NCBI RefSeq assembly: GCF_004793545.1
Contig: NZ_SRYA01000024.1
Coordinates: 17,673-81,672, forward strand
Origin: Petralouisia muris
GTDB taxonomy: Bacteria > Bacillota > Clostridia > Lachnospirales > Lachnospiraceae
Length of the DNA: 64,000 bases
Direction of reading: 5' to 3'
The first letter of the stretch is position 1; each line of letters begins with the position of its first letter. The position numbers and the translations under genes are program-made. The notes beneath the pieces are model-generated. The model did no database searches and had not been told where the DNA came from. It saw only the letters and a program-made list of their open reading frames with translations. Below are positions 1 to 8,445 of the stretch, one piece after another.

Positions 1-1
1 G

Positions 2-328
2 GGAAACGTATTGGAGCTTATTATTCTTCTGTTAGGATATATTCTGCTGGATTTGACGGAAAAGATTCTGTGGGCTTCAGTGGGGATTCTGATTTCCATG
101 GGAGTTTGCCTGGTTTTGGAATTCTTTCTCTATAATCTGGATTATTCCAGAGTAGAACGGGTACAATTTGAAGATGATGAGTATTACTATTTTGTGAAAG
201 CAGTTCCGAAAGTGTTTGTTGCAAAAAAGGAGAAAAGGGTCAAGCGGATTACCCCGAAGAAACGGACGACCGTAGGACGCAGAGAACTTGCAGAGGAACT
301 GGATATTGATCAGGATTTGCTGGAGTAA
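2..328 (+). CDS. Membrane protein, 5' end cut off by the window
   Basis: The reading frame is open from the first bases of the window and ends at a TAA at 326-328, so the start probably lies upstream; a TTG at 11 is the first start-like codon inside. About 108 residues are visible: two closely spaced hydrophobic segments (roughly the first 40 residues), then an acidic, tyrosine-rich stretch (DDEYYYF), and a basic tail that ends in acidic residues. This looks like a small inner-membrane protein with a cytoplasmic tail. I do not recognise the family. It lies 105 bases upstream of cdaA on the same strand and could be cotranscribed with it. Confidence 0.6.
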   Translation, partial: GNVLELIILLLGYILLDLTEKILWASVGILISMGVCLVLEFFLYNLDYSRVERVQFEDDEYYYFVKAVPKVFVAKKEKRVKRITPKKRTTVGRRELAEELDIDQDLLE

Positions 329-433
329 GAGCCAGAGAAATGAAATAAAATAGCTGATTGTAATAAGAATATTAATAAAAAGTAGATGAAGAAAATATGA
401 CAGAATATTTGAAGACAGAAAGGGGATGAAACT

Positions 434-1339
434 ATGGTACAGGATTTATTTGCAGCGTTAAGTTCTTTTGCATCAAAGTATCTGTTCTGGGTAGACAGCC
501 ATAATATTACCAGGACGGATATTGCAGAAATTATCATAATTTCATTCCTGATATATAATATTTTGGTGTGGTTTAAGCAGACAAGGGCCTGGAATCTGCT
601 GAAAGGAATTATTGTGGTATTGGTTTTTGTGCTGGTCTGCGCTATCTTCCAGATGAACAATATTCTATGGATTGCAGGAAAGACCATCAATGTAATTGCA
701 ATTGCAATTATTATTGTATTTCAGCCGGAATTGCGCAGAGCCCTGGAGCAGCTTGGACAGAAAAATTTTATTACCTCGCTGTTTTCCTTTGATTCGCAGA
801 AAAATCAAGAGCGGTTCAGCGAACGGGTAACCAATGAGATTGTGAAAGCAACGTATGAGATGGCGAAGGTTAAGACAGGAGCTTTGATTGTTGTGGAACA
901 GGATGTGGTTCTTGGGGAATTCGAGAGAACAGGAATCGCGCTGGATTCCCTGGTTTCCAGTCAGCTTCTGATTAATATATTTGAGCATAATACTCCCTTG
1001 CATGACGGAGCGATTATTGTACGGGGAGACAGAATTGTGTCTGCCACCTGCTATCTGCCCCTTTCTGACAATATGGGACTGAGCAAGGAGCTTGGGACCA
1101 GGCATCGGGCGGCGGTGGGAATCAGTGAAGTTTGTGACGCTTTGACCATTGTGGTATCGGAGGAAACCGGGAATGTTTCCATTGCCATCGGTGGAGAACT
1201 GTATCGGAATGTGGATGCAGAATATTTGAAAGGGAAATTGAATTTCATCCGGAAAGGCGCAATGGATGTGGCAAGATTCAAACTGTGGAAAAGGAGGATG
1301 AAGAATGTTCAGGAAAATGATAAAACATCTGGTGAATAA
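434..1339 (+). CDS. cdaA: Diadenylate cyclase CdaA (DacA type)
   Basis: Makes the second messenger c-di-AMP from two ATP at the cytoplasmic membrane. The 301-residue protein has about three N-terminal membrane segments (to roughly residue 95) followed by a DAC domain. Both catalytic motifs are intact: DGA at residues 191-193 and GTRHR at 221-225. Length and layout match the CdaA family. An AGGGG ribosome site precedes the ATG at 434. Its 3' end overlaps cdaR by 35 bases, and glmM follows. This cdaA-cdaR-glmM order is conserved in Firmicutes, where CdaR and GlmM are known to modulate CdaA, linking osmotic and potassium control to cell-wall precursor supply. Confidence 0.95.
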   Translation: MVQDLFAALSSFASKYLFWVDSHNITRTDIAEIIIISFLIYNILVWFKQTRAWNLLKGIIVVLVFVLVCAIFQMNNILWIAGKTINVIAIAIIIVFQPELRRALEQLGQKNFITSLFSFDSQKNQERFSERVTNEIVKATYEMAKVKTGALIVVEQDVVLGEFERTGIALDSLVSSQLLINIFEHNTPLHDGAIIVRGDRIVSATCYLPLSDNMGLSKELGTRHRAAVGISEVCDALTIVVSEETGNVSIAIGGELYRNVDAEYLKGKLNFIRKGAMDVARFKLWKRRMKNVQENDKTSGE

Positions 1340-2702
1340 TGCCGGACTGAAGGTTCTGTCCATTCTTTTGTCCGTGGTTTTGTGGATGGTTGTGGTAAAG
1401 CTGGCAGATCCGGATATGACAAAGACTTTTTCTGTTTCTGTGGATATTCTCAATAAAGATGTGGTTGCTGAAATGGGAAAAGTGCCGGATGTGGTGGGAG
1501 AGACAGATATTGCAGTGTTCTATATCACCGGCCCGAGAAGTTATGTGGAGAAAATGAATGGTGATGATTTCAATGTGACTGCGGATTTAAGTCAGCTGGA
1601 TTTAAGGCAGGATGGGGATACCAAGTTGGTTCCTATAGAAATCAGCGCCCGAAAATATGACAGATATATTACCATTAATCAGAGAACAGTAAATCTGCAG
1701 ATTACCCTGGAGGATTTGTCTGAACAGAAGTTTGTAATTACTGCGGAGACAACGGGAACTCCGGCAGAAGGCTGCGCCATTGGAGATGTAGAAGTGACGC
1801 CGAATTTATTGAATATTTCGGGGCCTGAATCCGTTGTGTCCAGAATCAGCCGTGTGTCTGCTACAATTAATGTGGACGGTGTATCCGATGACGTTTCAGA
1901 TAATGTAGTTCCGGTGCTGTATGATGAAGACAATAAACCCATAACATCAGACCTTCTGGAAATGAATCAGAGCGCAGTGACAATCCGGGCCAATATACTC
2001 GGAACGAAGAGTGTGCCCATCCGGTGTCAGGTCAGCGGAACTCCGGCAGAGGGTTATGAATACCGGGGACTGGAATATGCGCCGGACTCCGTGCTGATTA
2101 AGGGAGAAGCGGAGGTTTTGAATAGTATCGGCGCTATCAATATACCGGAGGATGTGATCAATATAGACGGCGCAAAGGAAGAAAGTGAGGTTTCCATTGA
2201 TATTAAGCCCTATCTGGCAGAAGCAGGCGTATCCCTGGTGGATGATACCGCTAATCAGATTGCAGTGCGGGTATTGATTGAGCAGAAAGAAACCAAGGTT
2301 TTTAATATTCCTGTGGAGAAGATTCAGGTGACCGGGTTAAACCGGGATTATGAGCTTAGCTACAGCGGAAGTTCTGTGCCGGTTTCTGTCAGGGCGCTGA
2401 AGGAGTATATGGATACTCTGGAAATCGGCAGTATCAGCGCGGCTTTGGATGTAACAGACCTGGAACCGGGAAGCCATACCATAGAATTGACGATCACGCT
2501 GCCTGGGGAGCAGTTTGAACAGACTGAGACGGTCAGGGTTCAGATTACCATTGAAGATAAGAATGCAGAACCAGAAACAGAACAGGATGAAACCCAGGAA
2601 AATGCCGGGGGTTCTGAGGACGAGGAAGATAATGGTAATGGAAATGACAGAAATGGAAATAATAGTGACAGTGCAGACAGGAGCACCAGAGACAGTAATT
2701 AA
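1305..2702 (+). CDS. cdaR: CdaR, YbbR-domain regulator of CdaA
   Basis: A 465-residue protein with one N-terminal membrane segment (about residues 13-32) and a long extracytoplasmic part built of YbbR repeats, the family that binds and tunes CdaA. The tail, from about residue 420, is low-complexity and rich in Glu, Asp, Asn and Gly, which suggests a flexible spacer in the wall. The start at 1305 lies inside the end of cdaA but has a strong AGGAGG site just upstream, so translational coupling is likely. glmM follows after about 50 bases. Identity rests on the repeat pattern, the membrane anchor and the gene order. Confidence 0.9.
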   Translation: MFRKMIKHLVNNAGLKVLSILLSVVLWMVVVKLADPDMTKTFSVSVDILNKDVVAEMGKVPDVVGETDIAVFYITGPRSYVEKMNGDDFNVTADLSQLDLRQDGDTKLVPIEISARKYDRYITINQRTVNLQITLEDLSEQKFVITAETTGTPAEGCAIGDVEVTPNLLNISGPESVVSRISRVSATINVDGVSDDVSDNVVPVLYDEDNKPITSDLLEMNQSAVTIRANILGTKSVPIRCQVSGTPAEGYEYRGLEYAPDSVLIKGEAEVLNSIGAINIPEDVINIDGAKEESEVSIDIKPYLAEAGVSLVDDTANQIAVRVLIEQKETKVFNIPVEKIQVTGLNRDYELSYSGSSVPVSVRALKEYMDTLEIGSISAALDVTDLEPGSHTIELTITLPGEQFEQTETVRVQITIEDKNAEPETEQDETQENAGGSEDEEDNGNGNDRNGNNSDSADRSTRDSN

Positions 2703-2753
2703 AAAAGGTGCGCCTGCAGATAGAAGGAAAGCAGACGCAGAATGGAGGAAATT

Positions 2754-4103
2754 ATGGCAAGAATGTTTGGAACAGATGGAGTAAGAGGCGTGGCAGGCAC
2801 AGAGCTTACCATTGAACTGGCTATGAAGCTGGGGCAGGCGGGAGCTTATGTGCTGACAAAGGAGAGAGCTTATCAGCCCACAATTATTGTGGGATGCGAT
2901 ACCCGTATTTCCGGCGGAATGCTGGCAAATGCACTGATGGCAGGAATCTGCTCCGTAGGGGCGAATGCGGTGTACATGGGAGTAATGCCCACACCGGCCA
3001 TTGCATATCTGGTTCGGAAGCATAAAGTAGAAGCAGGGGTAGTGATTTCCGCTTCTCATAATCCGATGGAATTTAACGGAATTAAATTTTTTAATGGAGA
3101 CGGGTATAAGCTTTCCGATGAACTGGAAGATGAAATTGAAGCCCTGATAAAGAACGGCATGCGGGATGTTGCCATGCCTATTGGCTCAGGGATTGGAAAT
3201 ATCAGCTATCGGTTTGACGCCAGGGAAGAGTATGTATTTTTCATGAAAAAAACTATGCCCCTGGATTTAAGCGGTTTAAAGATTGTAGTGGACTGTGCAG
3301 AAGGAGCTTCCCACTATACTGCAGTAGAGACATTAAAAGGGCTGGGGGCTAATCTGGTAGCGATTCATACCAATCCCGACGGCACCAATATCAATGCCAA
3401 CTGCGGGTCCACCCATATGGATGAACTGCGGGCCAGGGTGGTTTATGAGAAAGCAAATATCGGCCTTGCTTTTGACGGCGATGCGGACCGTATGCTGGCA
3501 GTGGATGAAACCGGCGAGGTGGTAGACGGCGATCAGATTATGGCAATTATCGGCAACTACATGAAGGAGCATGGCAAGCTGAAAAAGGATACTATTGTAG
3601 GAACTGTGATGAGTAATCTGGGCTTTACCCTGATGGGAAAAGAACGGGGAATCCATATTGAACAGACCAAGGTGGGGGATCGCTATGTTTTGGAAAATAT
3701 GAGAGAAAATGGATATAATATTGGAGGGGAGCAGTCAGGCCATATTATTTTCCTGGATGAAAATACTACGGGAGACGGACTGCTCAGTGCATTGCATTTG
3801 CTGGAAGTTATGGTAGAGACTAAAGAGCCTCTTTCCCAGCTGGCACAGATTATGGAAGTGCTTCCGCAGGCATTGGTAAATGCAAAGGTGCCGAACCATA
3901 AGAAAGAACATTTTATGGATTATCCGGAGATCGCACAGGCAGTTCAGAAGCTGGAGCAGAAATTTGCAGGAGAGGGCAGAGTCCTGATCCGTCCGTCTGG
4001 AACAGAGCCTTTGGTTCGTGTTATGATTGAGGGAAAGAATCAAAGCGAGATCAATCAGGACGCAAAGGAACTGGCCGACCTGATCATGAGGAATATGCTT
4101 TAA
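2754..4103 (+). CDS. glmM: Phosphoglucosamine mutase GlmM
   Basis: Interconverts glucosamine-6-phosphate and glucosamine-1-phosphate on the way to UDP-GlcNAc for peptidoglycan and wall polymers. The 449-residue length is typical. The N-terminus begins MARMFGTDGVRG; the phosphoserine loop is ISASHNP with the active Ser at residue 101; the metal loop is DGDADR; the phosphate-binding end is RPSGTEP. An upstream in-frame ATG at 2742 exists, but the GGAGG site at 2744-2748 sits properly only for the ATG at 2754. It closes the cdaA-cdaR-glmM group and is followed by a repeat-filled gap. Confidence 0.96.
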   Translation: MARMFGTDGVRGVAGTELTIELAMKLGQAGAYVLTKERAYQPTIIVGCDTRISGGMLANALMAGICSVGANAVYMGVMPTPAIAYLVRKHKVEAGVVISASHNPMEFNGIKFFNGDGYKLSDELEDEIEALIKNGMRDVAMPIGSGIGNISYRFDAREEYVFFMKKTMPLDLSGLKIVVDCAEGASHYTAVETLKGLGANLVAIHTNPDGTNINANCGSTHMDELRARVVYEKANIGLAFDGDADRMLAVDETGEVVDGDQIMAIIGNYMKEHGKLKKDTIVGTVMSNLGFTLMGKERGIHIEQTKVGDRYVLENMRENGYNIGGEQSGHIIFLDENTTGDGLLSALHLLEVMVETKEPLSQLAQIMEVLPQALVNAKVPNHKKEHFMDYPEIAQAVQKLEQKFAGEGRVLIRPSGTEPLVRVMIEGKNQSEINQDAKELADLIMRNML

Positions 4104-4210
4104 TTTATCATGAGGAGGACCCAGTATTTACCATGAGCTTTACCATGAGGAGGGACCCAGCATTTACCATGAGGAGGGACCTAGCATTTACCATGAGGAG
4201 GGACCCAGCG
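4104..4210 (+). repeat. Array of 24-base direct repeats carrying a ribosome-site-like core
   Basis: Starts directly after the glmM stop codon. Units begin TTTACCATGAGGAGGGACCC. One 23-base degenerate unit (4104-4126) and a 12-base stub (4127-4138) precede three 24-base units at 4139-4162, 4163-4186 and 4187-4210. The period is a multiple of three, so each unit begins an ATG-AGG-AGG frame that runs on into the next (M-R-R-D-P-A-F-T per unit). I doubt it is a real protein: the frame is short and has no ribosome site of its own other than the repeat core. A related copy lies at 23487-23603. Confidence 0.8.
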
Positions 4211-4231
4211 CTTATCATTGAATATTCCAAA

Positions 4232-4348
4232 AAAGCAGAAAGCAGGGAGGAGCCCTGATGGTTCGTGAAGCAGCCGCAAAGCAGAAAGCAGGGAGGAGCC
4301 CTGATGGTTTATGGAGCGTCTCAAAAGCAGGGAGAAACCCTGATGATC
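4232..4348 (+). repeat. Second repeat type, small hairpins with AGGAG in the loop
   Basis: Two near-identical units at 4232-4262 and 4278-4309 and a variant at 4323-4348. Each contains CAGGG, then AGGAG, then CCCTG, so the ends can pair as a 5-bp stem with the Shine-Dalgarno-like AGGAG in the loop. The variant keeps the stem but has AGAAA in the loop. Each unit ends in TGATG, a stop overlapping a start. Together with the preceding array this fills the 322-base gap between glmM and the HPr gene; I see no promoter or terminator there that I would defend. Confidence 0.7.
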
Positions 4349-4425
4349 CATGGAGCAACCGAAGGAAGAAAACTTAATGCAGTAGGTAAGCAATAAACGG
4401 AGAAAAATGTATTGGAGGAACGAAG

Positions 4426-4689
4426 ATGGTTAGTCAGAAAGTGATAATTAAAAACCCTACGGGCCTGCATTTAAGACCGGCAGGAATTTTGTGTAAAGAG
4501 GCAGTAAAATTCAAATCATTGATCACCTTTAACTTTAAAGGCGGAACAGCCAATGCGAAAAGCGTATTAAGCGTACTGGGCGCATGTATCAAGTCCGGAG
4601 ATTCCATTGAATTTGTCTGTGAAGGCGAGGATGAGGAAGAGGCTCTTTCTGCCATAGTAACAGCGGTGGAAAGCGGTTTGGGAGAATAA
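4426..4689 (+). CDS. HPr-family phosphocarrier protein
   Basis: An 87-residue protein with the full HPr pattern: NPTGLHLRPAG with the phosphorylatable His at residue 15, and AKSV with the regulatory Ser at residue 46. In Firmicutes His15 is phosphorylated by enzyme I in sugar transport, and Ser46 by HPr kinase in carbon catabolite control. No other PTS gene is in the window. A TTGGAGGAA site precedes the ATG. The glycosyltransferase at 4697 begins 7 bases after this stop, so they are probably cotranscribed. It may be the general HPr or a dedicated paralogue (Crh-like proteins lack His15, so it is not Crh). Confidence 0.88.
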   Translation: MVSQKVIIKNPTGLHLRPAGILCKEAVKFKSLITFNFKGGTANAKSVLSVLGACIKSGDSIEFVCEGEDEEEALSAIVTAVESGLGE

Positions 4690-4696
4690 CAGGAAC

Positions 4697-5593
4697 ATGA
4701 CGGGAAAGGAAAAGGTACAGATTCTGTTGTCCTCCTATCAGGGAGAGCAGTTTTTGGAAGAACAGCTGGACAGCCTGTTAAAACAGAGCTGGAAGAATCT
4801 GGAAATACTTATCCGCGACGACGGATCTACAGATGGCACCAGGAAAATATTGGAAGATTACAGTGCAAAATATGAACATATAAAATATTTTCCAGGGGAA
4901 AATATTGGTGTAACACAAAGTTTTTTTGAACTGCTGAAAAAGTCAGATGCAGCGTACGTGGCATTTTGCGATCAGGATGACATATGGCTGGAACGTAAGG
5001 TGGAAGCGGCAGTCCGGAAGCTGACAAAGGAGACAGGGCCTGCTTTGTACTGTGGGAATAAGATTCTGGTGGATCGCAGCCTTAGTCCTATGAAAAAACA
5101 GAGCCGGCCCAGTCTGAAGCCTGGATTCGGAAATGCAGTGGTGGAGTGTATTTGTACCGGCTGTACGGCGGTGATGAACAGAGAATTGGCAGATATTCTG
5201 GCGGCGCGGCTGCCGGAATACGCCATTCTCCATGACTGGTGGACATATTTAGCAGCTTCTTATACCGGGAAGGTGATATTTGACCCCAATCCCTATATCC
5301 TCTATCGGCAGCATGAGGGAAATGTGGTGGGAGCCAAAGGCGGATTCTGGGGAGAGGTACAGTCCAAGGCAGCCTATCTGAAAAAAAGCCGGGGCAAATT
5401 AAAGAGACAGCTCAGTGAGTTTGCCAGGCTGTATCAGGGAGACAGAAAAAAGGACAGGCTGGTGCGGCAGATATTGGCGGCGGAACATTTTCCTGGCAGA
5501 CTTCAGATCATTTGTAACCGTAAAATGTACCGGCAGAGTGCATTAGATGAAATCATTATGAGAATATTATTTCTGATAAACAGAATGTTATAA
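4697..5593 (+). CDS. GT2 glycosyltransferase, probable rhamnosyltransferase
   Basis: A 298-residue soluble GT-A enzyme. The N-terminus has the nucleotide-binding pattern LLSSYQGEQFLEEQLDSLL, with RDDGSTDGT near residue 40 and the metal/sugar motif FCDQDDIW near residue 95. The later HDWW motif is typical of the rhamnosyltransferase-like GT2 branch (RgpB and WbbL relatives). It would transfer a sugar, plausibly L-rhamnose from dTDP-rhamnose, to a lipid-linked chain on the cytoplasmic face. rmlD and rmlB follow immediately, which supports rhamnose as donor. The exact linkage cannot be read from sequence. The same layout recurs at 11631-12602 and 14212-15144. Confidence 0.85.
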   Translation: MTGKEKVQILLSSYQGEQFLEEQLDSLLKQSWKNLEILIRDDGSTDGTRKILEDYSAKYEHIKYFPGENIGVTQSFFELLKKSDAAYVAFCDQDDIWLERKVEAAVRKLTKETGPALYCGNKILVDRSLSPMKKQSRPSLKPGFGNAVVECICTGCTAVMNRELADILAARLPEYAILHDWWTYLAASYTGKVIFDPNPYILYRQHEGNVVGAKGGFWGEVQSKAAYLKKSRGKLKRQLSEFARLYQGDRKKDRLVRQILAAEHFPGRLQIICNRKMYRQSALDEIIMRILFLINRML

Positions 5594-5606
5594 AATGGAG
5601 GAAACC

Positions 5607-6479
5607 ATGAAGAAAATATTGGTGACAGGCTGTAACGGACAGCTTGGAAGAGCAATCAACAAAGAATACGAAAAGGATGATGTGGAATTTATCAATACAG
5701 ATGTACAGTCAGGAGAGGGAATCACTGCTCTGGATATCACAAGTATTTCCCAGGTGATGGAACTGGTACGGGAAACCAGGCCGGATGTGATTATCAATTG
5801 CGCTGCTCATACTGCAGTAGATTTGTGTGAACAGCAGTGGGACAGCGCTTACCGAATTAATGCCATTGGGCCCAGGAACTTAAGCATTGCAGCTTCTGAG
5901 GTAAAGGCAAAAATGGTGCATGTATCTACGGATTATGTGTTTGATGGTAACGGAACCAGACCTTATACGGAGTTTGATCCGGTGGGGCCTGCCAGCGCAT
6001 ATGGAAAAACCAAGCTGGAGGGTGAGAATTTTGTAAAAGATTTTGCAAATCATTACTTTATCCTGCGGACGGCATGGCTTTACGGCGACGGAAAGAATTT
6101 TATCAAAACGATGCTGCGGCTGTCAGAGAGCCATGATCAGGTCAGTGTGGTAATGGATCAGGTGGGCTGTCCTACCAGTGCAGTGGAATTGGCCAAGATG
6201 ATTCATTTTCTGGAGCCTACGGAAAATTACGGATTATTCCATGCTACCTGTGAGGGAAGCTGCAGCTGGGCGGATCTGGCAGAAGAGACCTTCCGGCTGG
6301 CAGGAAAATCCACCAAAGTGGAACGGGTAACCACAGAAGAATACTGCCGCCGCAATCCCAATCAGGCGCCCCGTCCTGCTTATTCTATTTTAGAAAATTA
6401 TATGATAAAATTAACCAGCGACTATTTAATGGCAGACTGGAAAGATGCGTTAAAGACTTATATGGATTCCTTAAGATAA
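5607..6479 (+). CDS. rmlD: dTDP-4-dehydrorhamnose reductase RmlD
   Basis: Last step of dTDP-L-rhamnose synthesis: NAD(P)H reduction of dTDP-4-keto-rhamnose. The 290-residue protein starts MKKILVTGCNGQLG, a Rossmann nucleotide loop, and has STDYVFDG and the YGKTK catalytic Tyr/Lys pair of extended short-chain dehydrogenases. An in-frame ATG at 5595 lies upstream, but the GGAGGA at 5597-5602 fits the ATG at 5607. It sits between a GT2 gene and rmlB; rmlA and rmlC are some 12 kb further on, so the four-gene rml pathway is complete but split. Confidence 0.95.
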   Translation: MKKILVTGCNGQLGRAINKEYEKDDVEFINTDVQSGEGITALDITSISQVMELVRETRPDVIINCAAHTAVDLCEQQWDSAYRINAIGPRNLSIAASEVKAKMVHVSTDYVFDGNGTRPYTEFDPVGPASAYGKTKLEGENFVKDFANHYFILRTAWLYGDGKNFIKTMLRLSESHDQVSVVMDQVGCPTSAVELAKMIHFLEPTENYGLFHATCEGSCSWADLAEETFRLAGKSTKVERVTTEEYCRRNPNQAPRPAYSILENYMIKLTSDYLMADWKDALKTYMDSLR

Positions 6480-6533
6480 GAAAATTATAAGAAGCAAATG
6501 TGATGCAAATATGATGAAAGAGGAGAAATCATT

Positions 6534-7613
6534 ATGAGAACTTATCTGGTAACAGGCGGGGCGGGCTTTATTGGCTCAAATTATATTCAATACATGTTCC
6601 GAAAATATGACAATGAAATCAGAATTATCAATGTGGATAAGCTTACCTATGCCGGCAATCTGGAGAATTTAAAGGATGTGGAATCTAGGGATAATTATAC
6701 CTTTGTGAAAGCGGATATCTGCGACAAAGAAGCCATCCGTAAGATTTTTAAGGAAAATGACATTGACCGGGTAGTGCATTTTGCGGCGGAGAGCCATGTG
6801 GACCGAAGCATCCGCAATCCGGAGGTGTTTATCCAGACTAATGTGCTTGGAACGGCAGTGATGTTAAACTGTGCCAAGGAAGCTTGGGAGAAAGAGGACG
6901 GAACTTTTCAGGAAGGGAAGAAATTTCTCCATGTTTCTACGGATGAAGTGTATGGCTCCCTGGAGGAGGACGGCGCTTATTTCTATGAGACAACCCCCTA
7001 TGATCCCCACAGCCCCTATTCTGCAAGCAAAGCAAGTTCAGACTTTTTGGTAAAATCATATATTGATACTTATCATTTCCCGGCGAACATTACCAACTGT
7101 TCCAACAATTACGGCCCCTACCAGTTCCCGGAAAAGCTGATTCCTTTGATTATCAACAATGCGCTGCAGGGGAAGAAGCTGCCGGTATATGGAGATGGCA
7201 AAAATGTCAGGGACTGGCTGTATGTGGATGACCATGCAAAAGGAATTGATATGGTGCAGGAACATGGAAAACTGGGAGAGACTTACAACATCGGCGGCCA
7301 TAATGAGAAACAGAATATTGAGATTATCCATATTATTCTTGAAACTTTGCAGGAAATGCTGCCGGAAAACGATCCAAGGAGAGAACTGGTCACCACAGAT
7401 TTGATTACCTATGTGGAAGATCGAAAAGGACATGACAGAAGATACGCCATCGCTCCGGACAAGATTAAGGCGGAAATCGGCTGGGAGCCGGAGACTATGT
7501 TCAAAGAGGGAATCCGAAAAACAATTGCCTGGTTCTTTGAACATGAAGAATGGATGAAAAATGTGACCAGCGGTGATTATCAGAAATATTACGAAGAAAT
7601 GTATCAGAATTAG
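6534..7613 (+). CDS. rmlB: dTDP-glucose 4,6-dehydratase RmlB
   Basis: Converts dTDP-glucose to dTDP-4-keto-6-deoxyglucose with bound NAD, the second step of dTDP-rhamnose synthesis. The 359-residue length is typical. It shows TGGAGFIGSNY at the N-terminus, HFAAESHVDRS, STDEVYG, the catalytic YSASKAS, and NCSNNYGPYQFPEKLIP. A GAGGAG site precedes the ATG. It lies 54 bases after rmlD, and a short GT2 gene follows after 14 bases, consistent with one operon. Confidence 0.97.
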   Translation: MRTYLVTGGAGFIGSNYIQYMFRKYDNEIRIINVDKLTYAGNLENLKDVESRDNYTFVKADICDKEAIRKIFKENDIDRVVHFAAESHVDRSIRNPEVFIQTNVLGTAVMLNCAKEAWEKEDGTFQEGKKFLHVSTDEVYGSLEEDGAYFYETTPYDPHSPYSASKASSDFLVKSYIDTYHFPANITNCSNNYGPYQFPEKLIPLIINNALQGKKLPVYGDGKNVRDWLYVDDHAKGIDMVQEHGKLGETYNIGGHNEKQNIEIIHIILETLQEMLPENDPRRELVTTDLITYVEDRKGHDRRYAIAPDKIKAEIGWEPETMFKEGIRKTIAWFFEHEEWMKNVTSGDYQKYYEEMYQN

Positions 7614-7627
7614 CAGGAAAACAGAAA

Positions 7628-8434
7628 ATGAAATATGGACCGAAGGATCATACCTTTGCAATTTGCGCTTACAAAGAAAGCCCATTTTTGCGGGAATGCA
7701 TCGAATCATTAAAAAAACAGACCGTGCCCACCAGGCTGATTATGACTACCTCCACGGAGAATAGCCATATCCGCAGCCTGGCGGAGGAATATGGCATACC
7801 GCTGTTTGTCAATCACGGAGCAGCGGGAATTGCCAATGACTGGAATTTTGCATATCATCACTGCAGGACTAGGCTGATTACTCTGGCCCATCAGGATGAT
7901 ATGTATCACCCTGATTACGTGAAATATATGTTACATGACCTAAACCGGGCAAAGCATCCCTTGATTTATTTTACAGATTACAATGAATTGCGGGAAGGAC
8001 AGGAAGTTTCCGGGAATCAATTATTAAAAATCAAACGTCTCATGCTGCTGCCTTTAAGAATCCGGGCGTTTCATGGGAGTATTTTTGTGCGCAGGAGAAT
8101 CCTGTCTATGGGAAATCCCATTTCCTGTCCATCTGTGACTTACATAAGAGAACATTTGCCGGCTACAGTATTTATTCCGGGATTTAAAAGCAACATTGAC
8201 TGGCAGGCATGGGAGATGCTGTCTAGGAACAAGGGAGAGTTTGTCTATGAGAAGCGGCCTTTGACCTGGCATAGGATTCATCTGGAATCGGAAACCTCAG
8301 TGAGCATTAACAATGGAAACATCCGGGCACAGGAAGACTATGCCATGTTTCTGAAATTCTGGCCCAAATGGATGGCCAGGTTTATTATGCGCTTTTACAT
8401 CAAAGGGGAAGAATCCAATACCATGGAACGATAA
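7628..8434 (+). CDS. GT2-like glycosyltransferase
   Basis: A 268-residue protein with a GT-A start (FAICAYKESPFLRECIESL) and an acidic metal motif HQDDMYHPDY near residue 95. The usual DDGSTD segment is replaced by TTSTENSHI, as in a divergent GT2 branch. No membrane segment is seen. It begins 14 bases after rmlB and ends 11 bases before the next GT2 gene, so it belongs to the rhamnose-block operon. Donor and acceptor are not deducible; a cytoplasmic sugar addition during repeat-unit assembly is the likely role. Confidence 0.75.
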   Translation: MKYGPKDHTFAICAYKESPFLRECIESLKKQTVPTRLIMTTSTENSHIRSLAEEYGIPLFVNHGAAGIANDWNFAYHHCRTRLITLAHQDDMYHPDYVKYMLHDLNRAKHPLIYFTDYNELREGQEVSGNQLLKIKRLMLLPLRIRAFHGSIFVRRRILSMGNPISCPSVTYIREHLPATVFIPGFKSNIDWQAWEMLSRNKGEFVYEKRPLTWHRIHLESETSVSINNGNIRAQEDYAMFLKFWPKWMARFIMRFYIKGEESNTMER

Positions 8435-8445
8435 GGAGAAATAAA

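Noticed and set aside
665..1453. 262-codon minus-strand frame across cdaA and the start of cdaR
   Set aside because: Wholly antisense to a well-supported gene; no ribosome site and no recognisable protein.
2337..3059. 240-codon minus-strand frame across cdaR and glmM
   Set aside because: Antisense to two clear genes; composition rich in Cys, His and Ser as expected of a shadow frame.
4181..4393. 70-codon minus-strand frame in the repeat array
   Set aside because: Made of the complement of the repeats; similar peptide text at 23.5 kb comes from the repeat DNA rather than a conserved protein.
7056..7709. 217-codon minus-strand frame in rmlB
   Set aside because: Antisense shadow of rmlB.
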